From: Microbacterium sp. XT11
GTDB lineage: Bacteria; Actinomycetota; Actinomycetes; Actinomycetales; Microbacteriaceae
DNA: 64,000 nt
Direction: 5' to 3'
Assembly: GCF_001513675.1 (NCBI RefSeq)
Contig: NZ_CP013859.1
Coordinates: 2,295,081-2,359,080, forward strand
Made by a program: the position numbers and the translations under genes. Shown here in pieces: positions 1 through 8,571 of the stretch (positions are counted from its first letter, which is position 1; every line of letters starts with the position of its first letter). The notes beneath the pieces are model-generated. The model did no database searches. It was not told the origin of the DNA and worked only from the letters and a program-made list of their open reading frames with translations.

Positions 1-734
1 GAGGAGAGGAGTGCGTCGAGCTGCTGCTGGAGCTCGTCGCGTCCGGTGACGTGCCGGAGTCCCGGCTCGACGCCTCGGCGCGGCGGATCCTGCTGGTGAA
101 GTTCCGCCTCGGACTGTTCGACGACCCGTACGTCGACGAGGACGAGGCCGAGCGCATCGTCGGCTCCGCCGAGTTCCGCGAGCAGGGGTTCCGCGCGCAG
201 GCCGAGTCGCTCACCGTGCTGGAGAACAGAGACGCCACACTGCCCCTGTTCGCGGGGCGGCGCCAGCGCGTCTACGTCGAGGACATTCGAGCCGATGCCC
301 TGCGCGAGTACGCCGATCCGGTCGCCCGTCCCGAGGACGCCGATCTCGCGATCGTCCGCATCGGGGCCCCGTTCGAGGCGCGCGACGACCTGTTCCTCGA
401 GAAGTGGTTCCACCAGGGATCGCTGGAGTTCCCGCCAGGGCTCCCCGTGCGGCTCCGCCGCATCGCGGAGCACTGTCCTCTCGTCCTCGTCGTCAACCTG
501 GACCGGCCCGGCATTCTCACGCCTTTCGTGCCATTCGTGTCTGCGCTCGCCGCGGACTTCGGGAGTTCCGACGAGGCGGTCCTGGCCGCTCTGTCCGGGC
601 GGATCCGTCCGCGCGGGACGCTGCCGGTCGAGATTCCGCGGTCCATGGAAGCCGTACGCCGATCCCGGACGGACGTACCGGGCGATACCGTCGATCCGGT
701 GTACCCGGTGCGTCACGGACTCACCCTGCCGTGA
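1..734 (+). CDS. Glycoside hydrolase family 3 protein, C-terminal part (5' truncated by window edge)
   Basis: The reading frame is open from base 3, so the gene begins before the window. The visible part starts in the segment that links the GH3 catalytic barrel to its second domain (PESRLDASARRILLVKFRLG, where beta-glucosidases place the conserved S.lD.a..riL..K...GLf stretch). It continues into an alpha/beta sandwich domain ending in VDPVYPVRHGLTLP, a typical GH3 end. The family removes terminal beta-linked sugars from oligosaccharides; the catalytic aspartate lies outside the window, so substrate cannot be judged. A LacI-type regulator follows 54 bases downstream, which fits a sugar-utilisation locus. 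Family call is firm; specificity is unknown. Confidence 0.85.
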   Translation, partial: GEECVELLLELVASGDVPESRLDASARRILLVKFRLGLFDDPYVDEDEAERIVGSAEFREQGFRAQAESLTVLENRDATLPLFAGRRQRVYVEDIRADALREYADPVARPEDADLAIVRIGAPFEARDDLFLEKWFHQGSLEFPPGLPVRLRRIAEHCPLVLVVNLDRPGILTPFVPFVSALAADFGSSDEAVLAALSGRIRPRGTLPVEIPRSMEAVRRSRTDVPGDTVDPVYPVRHGLTLP

Positions 735-747
735 CGCGGCAGGGTGA
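721..747 (+). terminator. Hairpin terminator overlapping the GH3 stop codon
   Basis: An 11-bp perfect inverted repeat (TCACCCTGCCG at 721-731, CGGCAGGGTGA at 737-747) has a 5-base loop that contains the stop codon. No T tract follows, as is common in high-GC actinobacteria. It probably separates the GH3 gene from the LacI gene. Confidence 0.6.
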
Positions 748-787
748 GGTTCGCCCTCAGTAGAATCGCCCAGAAAGCGAGGTACCC

Positions 788-1918
788 ATGGCGTCCAGCC
801 GCCCCACTGTGTACGACGTCGCGGAGCGAGCCGGAGTGTCGATCGCCACCGTGTCCTTCGCCTTCCGCCGACCGGAGAAGGTGCGACCGGAGACGAGGGA
901 CGCCGTGCTCCGGGCAGCGCGCGAGATCGGGTATGTGCCAAGCGGATCGGCGAGGAACCTCGCCAGGGGACGCACCGGAGTGCTCGGCCTGCATCTCTTC
1001 GACCTTCTGCTCGATCGGCCGCAGGACGGGGCTATGCCCCGGGACCCCGCAGCGCACGACGAGGGGGTCGAACTCGCCGGTCTCGATCTCGATGCCGACC
1101 TGGTGCCGTGGGACGCCGTCGAGGACGCGCGCCTGAGCCAGCCGCAGACGTTCCCGCTCTACGTCGACGAGGTGCAGCGGGGCTTCGTGCTGGAGTGCAA
1201 GCGCAACGGTCGAGCGGTGCTGCTGAGCACCGGAGGCACCGATCTCTCCGACGTCGCCGACACGGCGGGGCGGGTCGACGGACTCGCGGTGCTGCCGGGC
1301 AAGTCGGCGATGGCCTCGCTCGCCTCGGTCGCGGCCAACCTCCCCGTCGTGGTGCTCAGCAGCGTCGACGGAGACGGGCATCGCGTGCTCGTCGACAACG
1401 AGGGCGGAGAGCGGATGCTCATCGACCACCTCGTCGGGGAGCACGCCGTGCGGTCGCTCGGCTGGGTGGGCGCGCATGTGTCGCACGACTACGCCGAGCG
1501 CATGGACGCCTTCTTCCGCATCGTCGGCGAGCGATCGGACGGGGTGACGGCCGAGAAGCTCGACGAGGTCGATCTCGACACCGCTCCGGACTTCCACAAC
1601 GTCATCCGGCGTGCCAGGGCGGGGACGCTGCCTGACGCTCTCGTCTGCGCGAGCGACCAGGTCGCGATCGCCATGCTCGACGTCCTCCGCGCCGAGGGTG
1701 TGGAGGCGCCACGTGACGTGCGCGTCGTGGGTTTCGACGGCATCCTGGCGTCCCGCATGTCGTCGCCGACGCTCACGACGATCCGTCAGCCCATGGAGCT
1801 GATGGGCCGGATCGCCGCGCATCTGCTGCTGAGCGATCCCGGTGACGGGTCGGTCCGGCCGAGGACGGTCCGCCTCGGCGTCGGCTTTCAGCGCGGCGAG
1901 AGCTGTGGCTGCGGCTGA
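788..1918 (+). CDS. LacI-family transcriptional regulator
   Basis: 376 residues. The N-terminus is a canonical LacI helix-turn-helix (TVYDVAERAGVSIATVSFAF, residues about 7-26) with hinge helix, followed by a periplasmic-binding-protein-like ligand domain to the end. The C-terminal part contains the usual DALVCASDQVAIAMLDVLRA and VVGFDGI motifs. Such proteins repress or activate carbohydrate genes according to a bound sugar or sugar phosphate. The adjacent GH3 glycosidase is the obvious candidate target, but no operator was identified. Start ATG at 788 is preceded by a purine-rich GAAAGCGAGG. The tail ending in GESCGCG (three residues around two Cys) is short and unremarkable. Confidence 0.93.
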   Translation: MASSRPTVYDVAERAGVSIATVSFAFRRPEKVRPETRDAVLRAAREIGYVPSGSARNLARGRTGVLGLHLFDLLLDRPQDGAMPRDPAAHDEGVELAGLDLDADLVPWDAVEDARLSQPQTFPLYVDEVQRGFVLECKRNGRAVLLSTGGTDLSDVADTAGRVDGLAVLPGKSAMASLASVAANLPVVVLSSVDGDGHRVLVDNEGGERMLIDHLVGEHAVRSLGWVGAHVSHDYAERMDAFFRIVGERSDGVTAEKLDEVDLDTAPDFHNVIRRARAGTLPDALVCASDQVAIAMLDVLRAEGVEAPRDVRVVGFDGILASRMSSPTLTTIRQPMELMGRIAAHLLLSDPGDGSVRPRTVRLGVGFQRGESCGCG

Positions 1919-1953
1919 GACGCCCGATCCTCGGGGGAGAGGAGCGATCGGGG

Positions 1954-2823
1954 TCAGTCGAGCACGCGGCAGTGCGTTGTCAGCTCGCCGATGCCGTCGA
2001 TCCCCACGGTCACCGTCGACCGGTCACGCAGGAAGATCTGCGGATCGCGCGAATAGCCCGCGCCGCCGGGGCTGCCGGTGGAGATGAGCGTGCCGGGAAG
2101 GAGGGTCAGCGACTGGGACAGGTGCGCGATGAGCGCGGCGACGGTTCGCACCATCTGACCCGTGGTCGCGTCTTGCACGGTGCGGCCGTCGAGCACGGTC
2201 CAGATGTGCAGGTCCTGCGGGTCGGCCACCTCGTCGGCGGTCACGACGACCGGGCCGGTAGGGGTGAAGCCGTCGAAGGACTTGCACCGCGACCACTGCG
2301 CCTCGGCGAACTGCACGTTGCGCGCCGTGATGTCGTTGACCACGGTGTAGCCCCAGACGTGGCTCAACGCGGTGCTCTCGTCGACGTCCTTCGCCGGCGC
2401 GCCGATCAGCACGCCGAGCTCGGCCTCGTAGTCCACGGCCTCGCTGAGGCCGCGGGGCCAGGAGGTGGTCTCTCCGTGGCCGGCCAGAGAGTTGGGCCAC
2501 AGCGTGAAGACGGTCGGCGCGGCATCCGTCTTCAGCCCGAGCTCGCTCGAGTGCGCAGCGTAATTGAGCCCGACCGCGAGCACCGCGGGCGGAGCCAGCA
2601 CAGCGGACGCGAAGGCCCAGCCGTCGAGCGGATGCCGGGGTGCCTGGTCGCGCTCGACGGCGGCGCGCACGGCGGCGAGCAGTTCGTCGCCCCCTTCGAT
2701 GAGCTGCTGCAGGGTGGCAGGAGCATCGGCGAGGAGATCCGAGACGAGGATGGCGTCCGCGCCGTCCACCACCGCGAGTCGCACGGCGGAGGAGTCGGCG
2801 CGGCGCAGGTGAGCGAACCGCAT
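1954..2823 (-). CDS. Fumarylacetoacetate hydrolase (FAHD) family protein
   Basis: 289 residues. It has an N-terminal variable domain, then the FAH fold with NYAAHSSELG and the metal-binding acidic pattern around EAVDYEAELGVLIG, and the late GTLISTGSPGGAGYSRDPQ motif. Members hydrolyse or decarboxylate acylpyruvates and related dioxo acids of aromatic catabolism with Mg2+/Mn2+; the substrate here cannot be assigned. It is convergent with the LacI gene. The start at 2823 is supported by TACCGT (2830-2835 on the reverse strand) ending exactly six bases before ATG, a leaderless promoter arrangement shared with many genes in this window. Confidence 0.9.
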   Translation of the reverse strand: MRFAHLRRADSSAVRLAVVDGADAILVSDLLADAPATLQQLIEGGDELLAAVRAAVERDQAPRHPLDGWAFASAVLAPPAVLAVGLNYAAHSSELGLKTDAAPTVFTLWPNSLAGHGETTSWPRGLSEAVDYEAELGVLIGAPAKDVDESTALSHVWGYTVVNDITARNVQFAEAQWSRCKSFDGFTPTGPVVVTADEVADPQDLHIWTVLDGRTVQDATTGQMVRTVAALIAHLSQSLTLLPGTLISTGSPGGAGYSRDPQIFLRDRSTVTVGIDGIGELTTHCRVLD

Positions 2824-2905
2824 ATCTCTACGGTAGCCGGTGCGGCCTCGTCGGGTGGTCCGAGCAGCGCCCTGTCCGTCTGCGGACGCCGAATATGCTG
2901 TCGCT

Positions 2906-4201
2906 ATGACTTCCGGAGGACCGTCTCAGCCAGCGCCCTACTCGCCGCCGCCGTCCGGCCAGCCGTCCGCGGCACAGACCCAGTACACGGCCCAGCAGTA
3001 TGCGCAGTCGCGGTACACACCGCCGGCATTCGGCCAGCAGCCGGGGTACGCCTCGATGTTGGCACAGCCCGCGCCGTATTCCCCGCCCGCACCGGCGGCG
3101 CCGTCGCCGGCTCAGGGCCTCCCCGCGCTCTCGAAGCCCCGACCTGCCGGTCGCGTCGCGCTCTTCGTGCTGTTCGGCTTCCTCGGTCTGCTGCTGCTCG
3201 GCCTGATCGGCTACTTCGGGCTGTTCCTCGGTCCGATCGCCTCGGTGATCGGGCTCGTGCTGGCACTGTTCCCGCTCGCCGTGGTGTTCTTCGTCGTGTG
3301 GATGATCGACCGGTGGGAGCCGGAGCCCCGCAGCCTCATCTTCTTCGCCATCGCCTGGGGCGCGATCGCGGCCGTCGGCCTCACGCTTCTCGTCGACACC
3401 GGCCTCACGCTGCTCGTGGGACGGTCGGGCGAGTTCGGCGCCGCCGTCATCCAGGCGCCGATCGTGGAGGAGTTCTGGAAGGGCTTCGGGGTCCTCCTCA
3501 TCTTCCTCATCGCGCGCCGCTCCTTCGACGGACCCGTCGACGGCGTCGTCTACGGCGCACTGGTGGGAGCGGGCTTCGCCTTCACCGAGAACATCCAGTA
3601 CTTCGCGATCAGCCTCATCGAGGGCGGCGAGGGCCAGCTCGCGGTGACGTTCATCCTCCGTGCCGTGATGTCGCCGTTCGCGCACGCCATGTTCACGTCG
3701 CTGACCGGCCTCGCCATAGGGCTCGCGGCTCGTCGGAACGCCACGGCGGGGGCGGCGATCGGCTACGGCCTCCTCGGTCTGCTCGCGGCGATGTTCCTGC
3801 ACGGGCTGTGGAACGGATCGTCGTTCGTGAACTTCTTCCTGCTCTACTTCGTGCTGCAGGTGCCGCTCTTCGTCGCGTTCATCTTCGGCATCGTGGCGCT
3901 GCGGCGCGAAGAGGCGAGGCTCACCAGGGCGCGGCTCGGCGACTACGCGGCGGCCGGGTGGTTCACCGTCGAAGAGGTCAACATGCTCGCCACCCCGGCA
4001 GGCCGCAAGGTGGGTCTGGCGTGGGCGGGGCAGCTGCGGGGCGACCGGCGCCCCCTCATGCGCGAGTTCATCAAGGACGCGACGAAGCTGGCGGCGGTGC
4101 GGCAGCGAGCCATCACGGGCCGCGACCCCCTCGCTCCTGCCGAGGAGCAGGCTCTGCTCGTGCGCACGCGCGCCACCAGGGCGGCGTTGCTGGCGTACTG
4201 A
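2906..4201 (+). CDS. PrsW-family intramembrane metalloprotease
   Basis: 431 residues. A Pro/Gln/Ala-rich cytoplasmic N-terminus of about 85 residues precedes seven or so hydrophobic segments. The PrsW signature residues are present: EEFWK (E188, E189), FTENIQY, and His residues in SPFAHAMFTSLTG and MFLHGLWNG, which together bind zinc in this family. A soluble C-terminal tail of about 110 residues ends in a basic stretch. In Bacillus PrsW cleaves the anti-sigma factor RsiW; the substrate here is unknown. ATG 2906 was chosen because TATGCT (2894-2899) lies exactly six bases upstream, a leaderless -10; a longer in-frame extension upstream is Arg-rich and unlikely. Confidence 0.9.
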   Translation: MTSGGPSQPAPYSPPPSGQPSAAQTQYTAQQYAQSRYTPPAFGQQPGYASMLAQPAPYSPPAPAAPSPAQGLPALSKPRPAGRVALFVLFGFLGLLLLGLIGYFGLFLGPIASVIGLVLALFPLAVVFFVVWMIDRWEPEPRSLIFFAIAWGAIAAVGLTLLVDTGLTLLVGRSGEFGAAVIQAPIVEEFWKGFGVLLIFLIARRSFDGPVDGVVYGALVGAGFAFTENIQYFAISLIEGGEGQLAVTFILRAVMSPFAHAMFTSLTGLAIGLAARRNATAGAAIGYGLLGLLAAMFLHGLWNGSSFVNFFLLYFVLQVPLFVAFIFGIVALRREEARLTRARLGDYAAAGWFTVEEVNMLATPAGRKVGLAWAGQLRGDRRPLMREFIKDATKLAAVRQRAITGRDPLAPAEEQALLVRTRATRAALLAY

Positions 4202-4238
4202 GCAGGCGACCCCGGGGGACCCCGCGCCCCCGGACAGA

Positions 4239-4287
4239 CTCAGCGCCCGGTGCTGCGGCGATGCCTGCATGTCTCCCGGGCGCTGAG
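4239..4287 (+). terminator. Long-stem hairpin after the PrsW gene
   Basis: CTCAGCGCCCGG (4239-4250) and CCGGGCGCTGAG (4276-4287) form a perfect 12-bp stem with a 25-base loop, extendable by one A-T pair. It lies in the 233-base gap between the PrsW and FKBP genes, in which no other gene was seen. A terminator is the simplest reading; the large loop and missing T tract leave doubt. Confidence 0.45.
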
Positions 4288-4434
4288 TTGATCTGTAATC
4301 AGGGTGCACCCGTGCCGACCCGGTGTCAAGCACTTCATCGAACCCGCCGCCGGGGTGTCGTCGCGATCCGGATGTTCGCTGTGAGCAGGTCCGCTCGCGT
4401 TGACCGGCGCGGGGGCCTCCGGTTGTATGGAGCC

Positions 4435-4803
4435 ATGACTGATCGTACGAAGCCAGAGTTCGACGCTCCCACCGGTCCCGCTCCCTCCGAGCTGGTCATC
4501 CGCGACATCATCGTCGGCGACGGCGCTGAGGCGAAGCCCGGCGACACCGTCACCGTGCACTACGCAGGCGTCGAGTACGACTCCGGCGAAGAGTTCGACT
4601 CCTCCTGGGGCCGCGGCGAGACCATCCAGTTCCCGTTGCGCGGGCTCATCCAGGGCTGGCAGGACGGCATCCCCGGCATGAAGGTCGGCGGTCGGCGCGA
4701 GCTCGTGATCCCGCCGCACCTCGCCTACGGTCCCGTCGGCGGCGGCCATTTCCTCTCCGGCAAGACCCTCATCTTCATCATCGACCTCGTCGCGGTGGGG
4801 TGA
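4435..4803 (+). CDS. FKBP-type peptidyl-prolyl cis-trans isomerase
   Basis: 122 residues, a stand-alone FK506-binding domain. Family motifs are present: GDTVTVHYAGVEYDSGEEFD, the GLIQGWQDGIPGMKVGGRR loop, LVIPPHLAYG and the closing LIFIIDLVAV strand. It catalyses cis-trans isomerisation of prolyl peptide bonds and acts as a cytosolic folding helper (no signal peptide). The ATG at 4435 is chosen because the domain starts shortly after; the frame is open far upstream but that part has no FKBP content. A strong hairpin terminator follows the stop directly. Confidence 0.95.
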   Translation: MTDRTKPEFDAPTGPAPSELVIRDIIVGDGAEAKPGDTVTVHYAGVEYDSGEEFDSSWGRGETIQFPLRGLIQGWQDGIPGMKVGGRRELVIPPHLAYGPVGGGHFLSGKTLIFIIDLVAVG

Positions 4804-4819
4804 TCCCCGCAACGTCAGC

Positions 4820-4859
4820 GCAGAAGGCGCCCTGTTCCACGGAGCGGGGCGCCTTCTGC
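4820..4859 (+). terminator. Rho-independent-type hairpin after FKBP gene
   Basis: GCAGAAGGCGCC (4820-4831) pairs with GGCGCCTTCTGC (4848-4859) in a perfect 12-bp stem with a 16-base loop, 17 bases after the FKBP stop codon. Confidence 0.75.
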
Positions 4860-4890
4860 CGTGTCCCGAGAATGTCCGAGATTCCGGGAA

Positions 4891-4910
4891 TACATGCATC
4901 TGAATGTAAG
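4891..4910 (+). promoter_or_regulatory. Candidate operator upstream of the YceI gene
   Basis: TACATGCATCTGAATGTAAG contains TACAT and ATGTA as arms of an imperfect palindrome in an otherwise GC-rich region, 72 bases before the YceI start. It matches 15 of 20 positions with TACATTCAAATGAATAGAAG before the flavin monooxygenase gene at 13366-13385. AT-rich palindromes of this kind are typical MarR-family sites; the cognate regulator is not in the window. Confidence 0.5.
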
Positions 4911-4981
4911 TTGGAAGCGGTGATGCCGCACCCGCGGCGACGACTCACCGCAGACGCGGCCGCTGTTCCAGAGGAGAAAGC

Positions 4982-5536
4982 ATGACCAGCATCGACATCC
5001 CCGGCTACCGCCCCGGCACCTGGGTGCTCGACCCCGCGCACAGCGAGGTCACCTTCAGCGTGCGCCACATGATGATCTCGAAGGTGCGCGGCACCTTCGG
5101 CGTCAAGAGCGCGACCCTGATCGCGCCGGAGAACCCGCTCGACGCGCAGGTGACGGCCACCGTCGACGTGACCTCGGTCGACACCAACGACGAGAACCGC
5201 GATGCGCACCTGCGTTCGGCGGACTTCTTCGACGTCGAGAACTTCCCGACCATGCAGTTCGTCTCGACCGGCGCCCGTGTCGAAGGCGGGGACTTCTACG
5301 TCGACGGAGACCTCACCATCCGAGGCATCACCAAGCCCGTGAGCTTCGAGTTCGACTTCGGCGGCTTCGGTCAGGACCCCTACGGCAACTACAAGGCAGG
5401 GGCCTCCGCGACCGCGGTGATCAACCGCGAGGACTTCGGCCTCACCTGGAACGCCGCTCTCGAGACCGGCGGGGTGCTCGTGGGCAAGGACGTCACCATC
5501 AACCTCGACCTGCAGGGCGCGCTTCAGCAGGACTGA
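4982..5536 (+). CDS. YceI-family protein (lipocalin-like isoprenoid-binding fold)
   Basis: 184 residues. The sequence shows the YceI hallmarks W.lDpaHSeV.FsVRHMMISKVRGTFG near the N-terminus, the DxR...HLRSADFFDVENFPTM central motif and LTIRGITKPVSFEFDFGG. The family forms an extended beta barrel that binds polyisoprenoid or amide-type lipids; members are often induced by stress or base. There is no signal peptide, so it is probably cytosolic, as is usual in actinobacteria. AGAGGAGAAAG before ATG 4982 is a strong ribosome-binding site. A MarR-type palindrome upstream suggests repressor control. Confidence 0.93.
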   Translation: MTSIDIPGYRPGTWVLDPAHSEVTFSVRHMMISKVRGTFGVKSATLIAPENPLDAQVTATVDVTSVDTNDENRDAHLRSADFFDVENFPTMQFVSTGARVEGGDFYVDGDLTIRGITKPVSFEFDFGGFGQDPYGNYKAGASATAVINREDFGLTWNAALETGGVLVGKDVTINLDLQGALQQD

Positions 5537-5552
5537 GCGCGACGCCCTCCGC

Positions 5553-5584
5553 GAGAACCCCGGGCCTCAGGGCTCGGGGTTCTC
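5553..5584. terminator. Bidirectional terminator between yceI-like and MFS genes
   Basis: GAGAACCCCG (5553-5562) and CGGGGTTCTC (5575-5584) form a 10-bp stem between the two convergent genes and overlap the MFS stop codon. It can serve transcripts from both sides. Confidence 0.65.
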
Positions 5585-6859
5585 CGCGTCGTACGCGCGG
5601 AACCGCGGATGACGCGTTGCGAGCAGGGCCACGAGGGCGACGACGAGGAAGCCGCCGAGCAGCGGCGGAAACCACAGCGCGGTCACCGTGGCCAGCGTGC
5701 CCGCATACAGGGCGCCGACGCGGGGACCTCCGGCGACCACGATGATGAACACGCCTTGGAGGCGACCTCGCATCGTGTCGGGGACGGCTGCCTGCATCAT
5801 CGTGTTGCGATAGATGGAGCTCACGTTGTCCGCGGCTCCCGAGAGCGCCAGCGCGACGCAGGCGGCCACGATCAGGCCCAGGTTCGGGGACGATTCGGTC
5901 GCCCCGCCGTCCAGCCAGCCGATCAGCAGCACCAGCCCGAACATCATCACCGCGACGCCGTACGCCTGCACCGCGCGGGCGATCCCTCGACCGTGCCAGC
6001 GGTACTGCACGACTCTGCCGGAGAGCAGGCTCGATGAGAAGGTGCCGACCGCGACAGCGGCCGTGAGGCTGCCGGTGGTCACGGCCCCACCACCGAGGAT
6101 CACCGTGCCGAGCGCGGGATACAGAGCCAGTGGATTGCCGAAGGTCATCGCCACGATGTCCAGGATGTATTGCATCCGGATGTTCCCCGCGCTGCGCAGG
6201 AACCGCCACCCGTCCTTGAGCGACTCCAGGCCGGGGCGGACGATGTCGCCCTCCGGGCGCAGCGCCGGAAGGGTCCACAGCCCCAGGAACATCGAGAGCA
6301 TCAGGAGGACGTCGATGCTGTAGGTCCATCCGTAGCCCGTCAGCGCGACGAGCACCCCGGCCAGGGCCGGTCCCGCCATCACCGTCAGGCCGAAGGCGAC
6401 CCCGTTGAGCGCAGACGCGGCCGCGAGCTTGTCGCGAGGGATGAGGCGCGGCACGATCGCGGTGCGGGTGGCCATGCCGACGGAGTTCGCCGCCGAGTTG
6501 ATCATGCTGAGCGCGTAGAGCCACCAGATCGTCTCCGTGCCGGTCCAGGTCAGTCCGGCGAGCAGGGCCGTCGAGGCGAACGTCACCGTCGCGGCCAGCA
6601 GCGCCACCACGCGTCGATCGAACGCGTCGGCGAGCATGCCGCCGTAGAGGCCGGCGAGGATCATCGGGATGAGCCCCGCGACGGCGATCATCGACACCGC
6701 GAAGGTGCTTCCGGTGAGCGCGAAGACGTGCAGCATCACGGTCACGATCGTGAGCTGACCGCCGATCCCTGACAGCGCGGAGCCGATCCACATGCGCGCG
6801 AACGCGGGACTCTCCGTCAGGGGGCTGAGGTCGATCAGGTGTGCGCGTGCGGTGCTCAC
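5567..6859 (-). CDS. MFS transporter (drug-exporter-like)
   Basis: 430 residues with about twelve hydrophobic segments, a central loop near residues 205-225 and the short LYGGMLADAFDRR signature of the loop between helices 2 and 3 that is typical of Major Facilitator proteins. It resembles the MFS_3/EntS-like exporter group (TATRTAIVPRLIPRDKLAAASALNG), proteins that export siderophores or drugs by proton antiport. The substrate cannot be read from the sequence. The start is a GTG at 6859 (SVTARAHL region) and the stop overlaps a bidirectional terminator. Confidence 0.88.
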   Translation of the reverse strand: MSTARAHLIDLSPLTESPAFARMWIGSALSGIGGQLTIVTVMLHVFALTGSTFAVSMIAVAGLIPMILAGLYGGMLADAFDRRVVALLAATVTFASTALLAGLTWTGTETIWWLYALSMINSAANSVGMATRTAIVPRLIPRDKLAAASALNGVAFGLTVMAGPALAGVLVALTGYGWTYSIDVLLMLSMFLGLWTLPALRPEGDIVRPGLESLKDGWRFLRSAGNIRMQYILDIVAMTFGNPLALYPALGTVILGGGAVTTGSLTAAVAVGTFSSSLLSGRVVQYRWHGRGIARAVQAYGVAVMMFGLVLLIGWLDGGATESSPNLGLIVAACVALALSGAADNVSSIYRNTMMQAAVPDTMRGRLQGVFIIVVAGGPRVGALYAGTLATVTALWFPPLLGGFLVVALVALLATRHPRFRAYDAENPEP

Positions 6860-7035
6860 GGTTCAGCTCGGTCCTGCATGCCTTCGAGCGTATCCGAGCG
6901 GCCTGACCTCGCCGGTCATGCGCGCGCCGGATCGCTGGTAGACTTTTCCGGTTGCCGTTCGATCGGCCGCGGAGAAAGAGAGCTCGCACAACCGGTGACG
7001 GGCACCGCGCAACAAGCAGGAAGGGGATCGAATCT

Positions 7036-7305
7036 ATGGCACTGGAAGCAGACGTCAAGAAGGCGATCATCGAAGAGTACGCGACGCACCCCGGTGACAC
7101 CGGATCCCCCGAGGTGCAGGTCGCGATGCTGACGCAGCGCATCAAGGACCTCACCGAGCACCTCAAGGAGCACAAGCACGACCACCACTCGCGTCGTGGG
7201 CTGTTCCTGCTCGTCGGTCAGCGCCGTCGTCTCCTCGGCTACCTCCAGGACATCGACATCGAGCGCTACCGCTCGCTGATCGAGCGCCTGGGTCTTCGCC
7301 GATAA
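7036..7305 (+). CDS. rpsO: 30S ribosomal protein S15
   Basis: 89 residues, the standard S15 length, with [37 protein letters not shown] and the C-terminal [12 protein letters not shown]. It binds 16S rRNA in the central domain and nucleates the platform of the 30S subunit. AGGAAGGGG ends ten bases before ATG 7036. A TAGACT -10 hexamer near 6938 leaves a leader of about 90 bases. In many bacteria rpsO is followed by pnp; here the two are 14 kb apart. Confidence 0.98.
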   Translation: MALEADVKKAIIEEYATHPGDTGSPEVQVAMLTQRIKDLTEHLKEHKHDHHSRRGLFLLVGQRRRLLGYLQDIDIERYRSLIERLGLRR

Positions 7306-7343
7306 GGCACCGACCAGCGTTCAATCGCGCAGAACATTCTTGA

Positions 7344-7374
7344 GAAGGCCTCCCCGCGGTGTGGGGAGGCCTTC
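7344..7374 (+). terminator. Terminator after rpsO
   Basis: GAAGGCCTCCCC (7344-7355) pairs with GGGGAGGCCTTC (7363-7374), a perfect 12-bp stem with a 7-base loop, 39 bases after the rpsO stop. It may also serve the convergent oxygenase gene. Confidence 0.8.
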
Positions 7375-7414
7375 GTCGTGGTCGGGGGTGCGGATGCTCC
7401 GCCTCGCCCGTGCG

Positions 7415-8419
7415 TCAGACCGAAGCGCCCACCAGGTCGGCGTGATGGATCGCGGCGACGTCCGGGTGGGCTCGAAGGCGCGACTTCAGGGCGTTCTCGC
7501 CGTAGAGCGCGTGGATCGGGTTGTTCGGGTCCTTCGTCACCCCCGTGGCCTCCGCGGCCAGCTCCTCGGGAAGCTCGATCAGGGGGAGCCGCTTGTCGAG
7601 CGCCGGGTTGAAGAAGAAGGGGATGGAGATCCGCTCGTCGGGGGCTGCGGGGGAGATCACGCGGTGGTTGGTGGCCTTCAGGTAGCCGCCGGTCGCATAC
7701 TCGAGCAGCTCCCCGATGTTCACGACGAAAGCGCCGGGGACGGGCGGAGCGTCGACCCACCGGCCGTCGCGCTCGACCTGCAGGCCGCCCTTGCCTGGCT
7801 CGACCCACAGGAGCGTGAGGACGCCGGAGTCCTTGTGCGCACCCACGCCCTGCTGGGGCTCCGGCTCGTGTGTGCCCGGGTAGCGGACGATCTTGATGAG
7901 CGTCGAGGGCTCTCCGAAGTGCTCGTCGAAGTACGATTCCTCCGCGCCGAGGGCAGCCGCCCATGCGCGCAGGAGCTTGCGCGCGACGCCGGAGAGCGTG
8001 TCGTGCCACTCCGCGACGATCTCCTTCAGCTCAGGCTGCGCAGCGGGCCAGAGGTTCGGGCCGATGAGGCGGTTGAACGCCGGGCCGCCGTCGACCGGCT
8101 CCCGCTCCGGGCCGATGTCGATCTGCTCGCGCCAGTCGACCTTGCCCTGAGTGCGCTCGCCGCCGACGCGGGTGTACCCGCGGAAGTGCGGGCTCTTGAC
8201 GTTCTCGATGGCCAGCTTCTCCTCCTCCGGCAGCGCGAAGAAGTCGCGAGCCGCGCGATGAAGCCGTGCCTCCAGTTCAGGTGAGATTCCTGTTCCGGTG
8301 AGGTAGAAGAAGCCCACGTCGTGCGTGGCGGCGCGCAGGTCCGCACGGAAGCGTGCGGCGGCGTCCGGTCCGGCGTCGAGCTGGGAGAGGTCGAGGATCG
8401 GGAGCGAGAGTTCAGCCAT
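7415..8419 (-). CDS. 2-oxoglutarate/Fe(II)-dependent oxygenase, isopenicillin-N-synthase-like
   Basis: 334 residues. It has the DIOX_N domain at about residues 5-120 and a double-stranded beta-helix core. The iron ligands are visible as H195-x-D197 (VGAHKDSGV) and H252 (ATNHRVI), and the co-substrate motif R263-x-S265 (ERISI) matches 2-oxoglutarate binding. Family members oxidise small molecules, from gibberellins and ACC to beta-lactam precursors; the substrate here is unknown. The start at 8419 is supported by TACTCT (8426-8431, reverse strand) exactly six bases before ATG, a leaderless signal. Confidence 0.92.
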   Translation of the reverse strand: MAELSLPILDLSQLDAGPDAAARFRADLRAATHDVGFFYLTGTGISPELEARLHRAARDFFALPEEEKLAIENVKSPHFRGYTRVGGERTQGKVDWREQIDIGPEREPVDGGPAFNRLIGPNLWPAAQPELKEIVAEWHDTLSGVARKLLRAWAAALGAEESYFDEHFGEPSTLIKIVRYPGTHEPEPQQGVGAHKDSGVLTLLWVEPGKGGLQVERDGRWVDAPPVPGAFVVNIGELLEYATGGYLKATNHRVISPAAPDERISIPFFFNPALDKRLPLIELPEELAAEATGVTKDPNNPIHALYGENALKSRLRAHPDVAAIHHADLVGASV

Positions 8420-8525
8420 GTCCCGAGAGTAGATCGGCCATCCTCCCCGGTCACGAGTGTTGCGTCGGATTACCGCGGAGCCGGCGGGGCCCGGGTGGAG
8501 GGGCGCCGGGTGTTACAGTTGGTCA

Positions 8526-8543
8526 GGTAAGGCATCCCTTACC
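8526..8543 (+). promoter_or_regulatory. Iron-box-like palindrome (DtxR/IdeR type) upstream of efeUOB
   Basis: GGTAAGGCATCCCTTACC is a perfect 7-bp inverted repeat with a 4-base centre, 28 bases before the efeU start. It resembles the TTAGGTTAGGCTAACCTAA consensus of the iron-dependent repressor DtxR/IdeR. Its place directly before an iron import operon supports iron-repressed expression. Confidence 0.6.
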
Positions 8544-8571
8544 GCAAGCACCTCCCGAGAAAGCCTCACCT

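Noticed and set aside
2828..4333. Open frame of 501 codons opposite the PrsW gene
   Set aside because: Composition is Glu/Arg/His-rich as expected for the complement of GC-rich coding DNA, and PrsW motifs on the other strand are clear.
1972..4434. A very long open frame (over 900 codons) leading into the FKBP gene
   Set aside because: It is antisense to the FAHD gene and out of frame with PrsW; its sequence is Arg/Gly/Ala rich with no domain. Only the FKBP part after 4435 is real.
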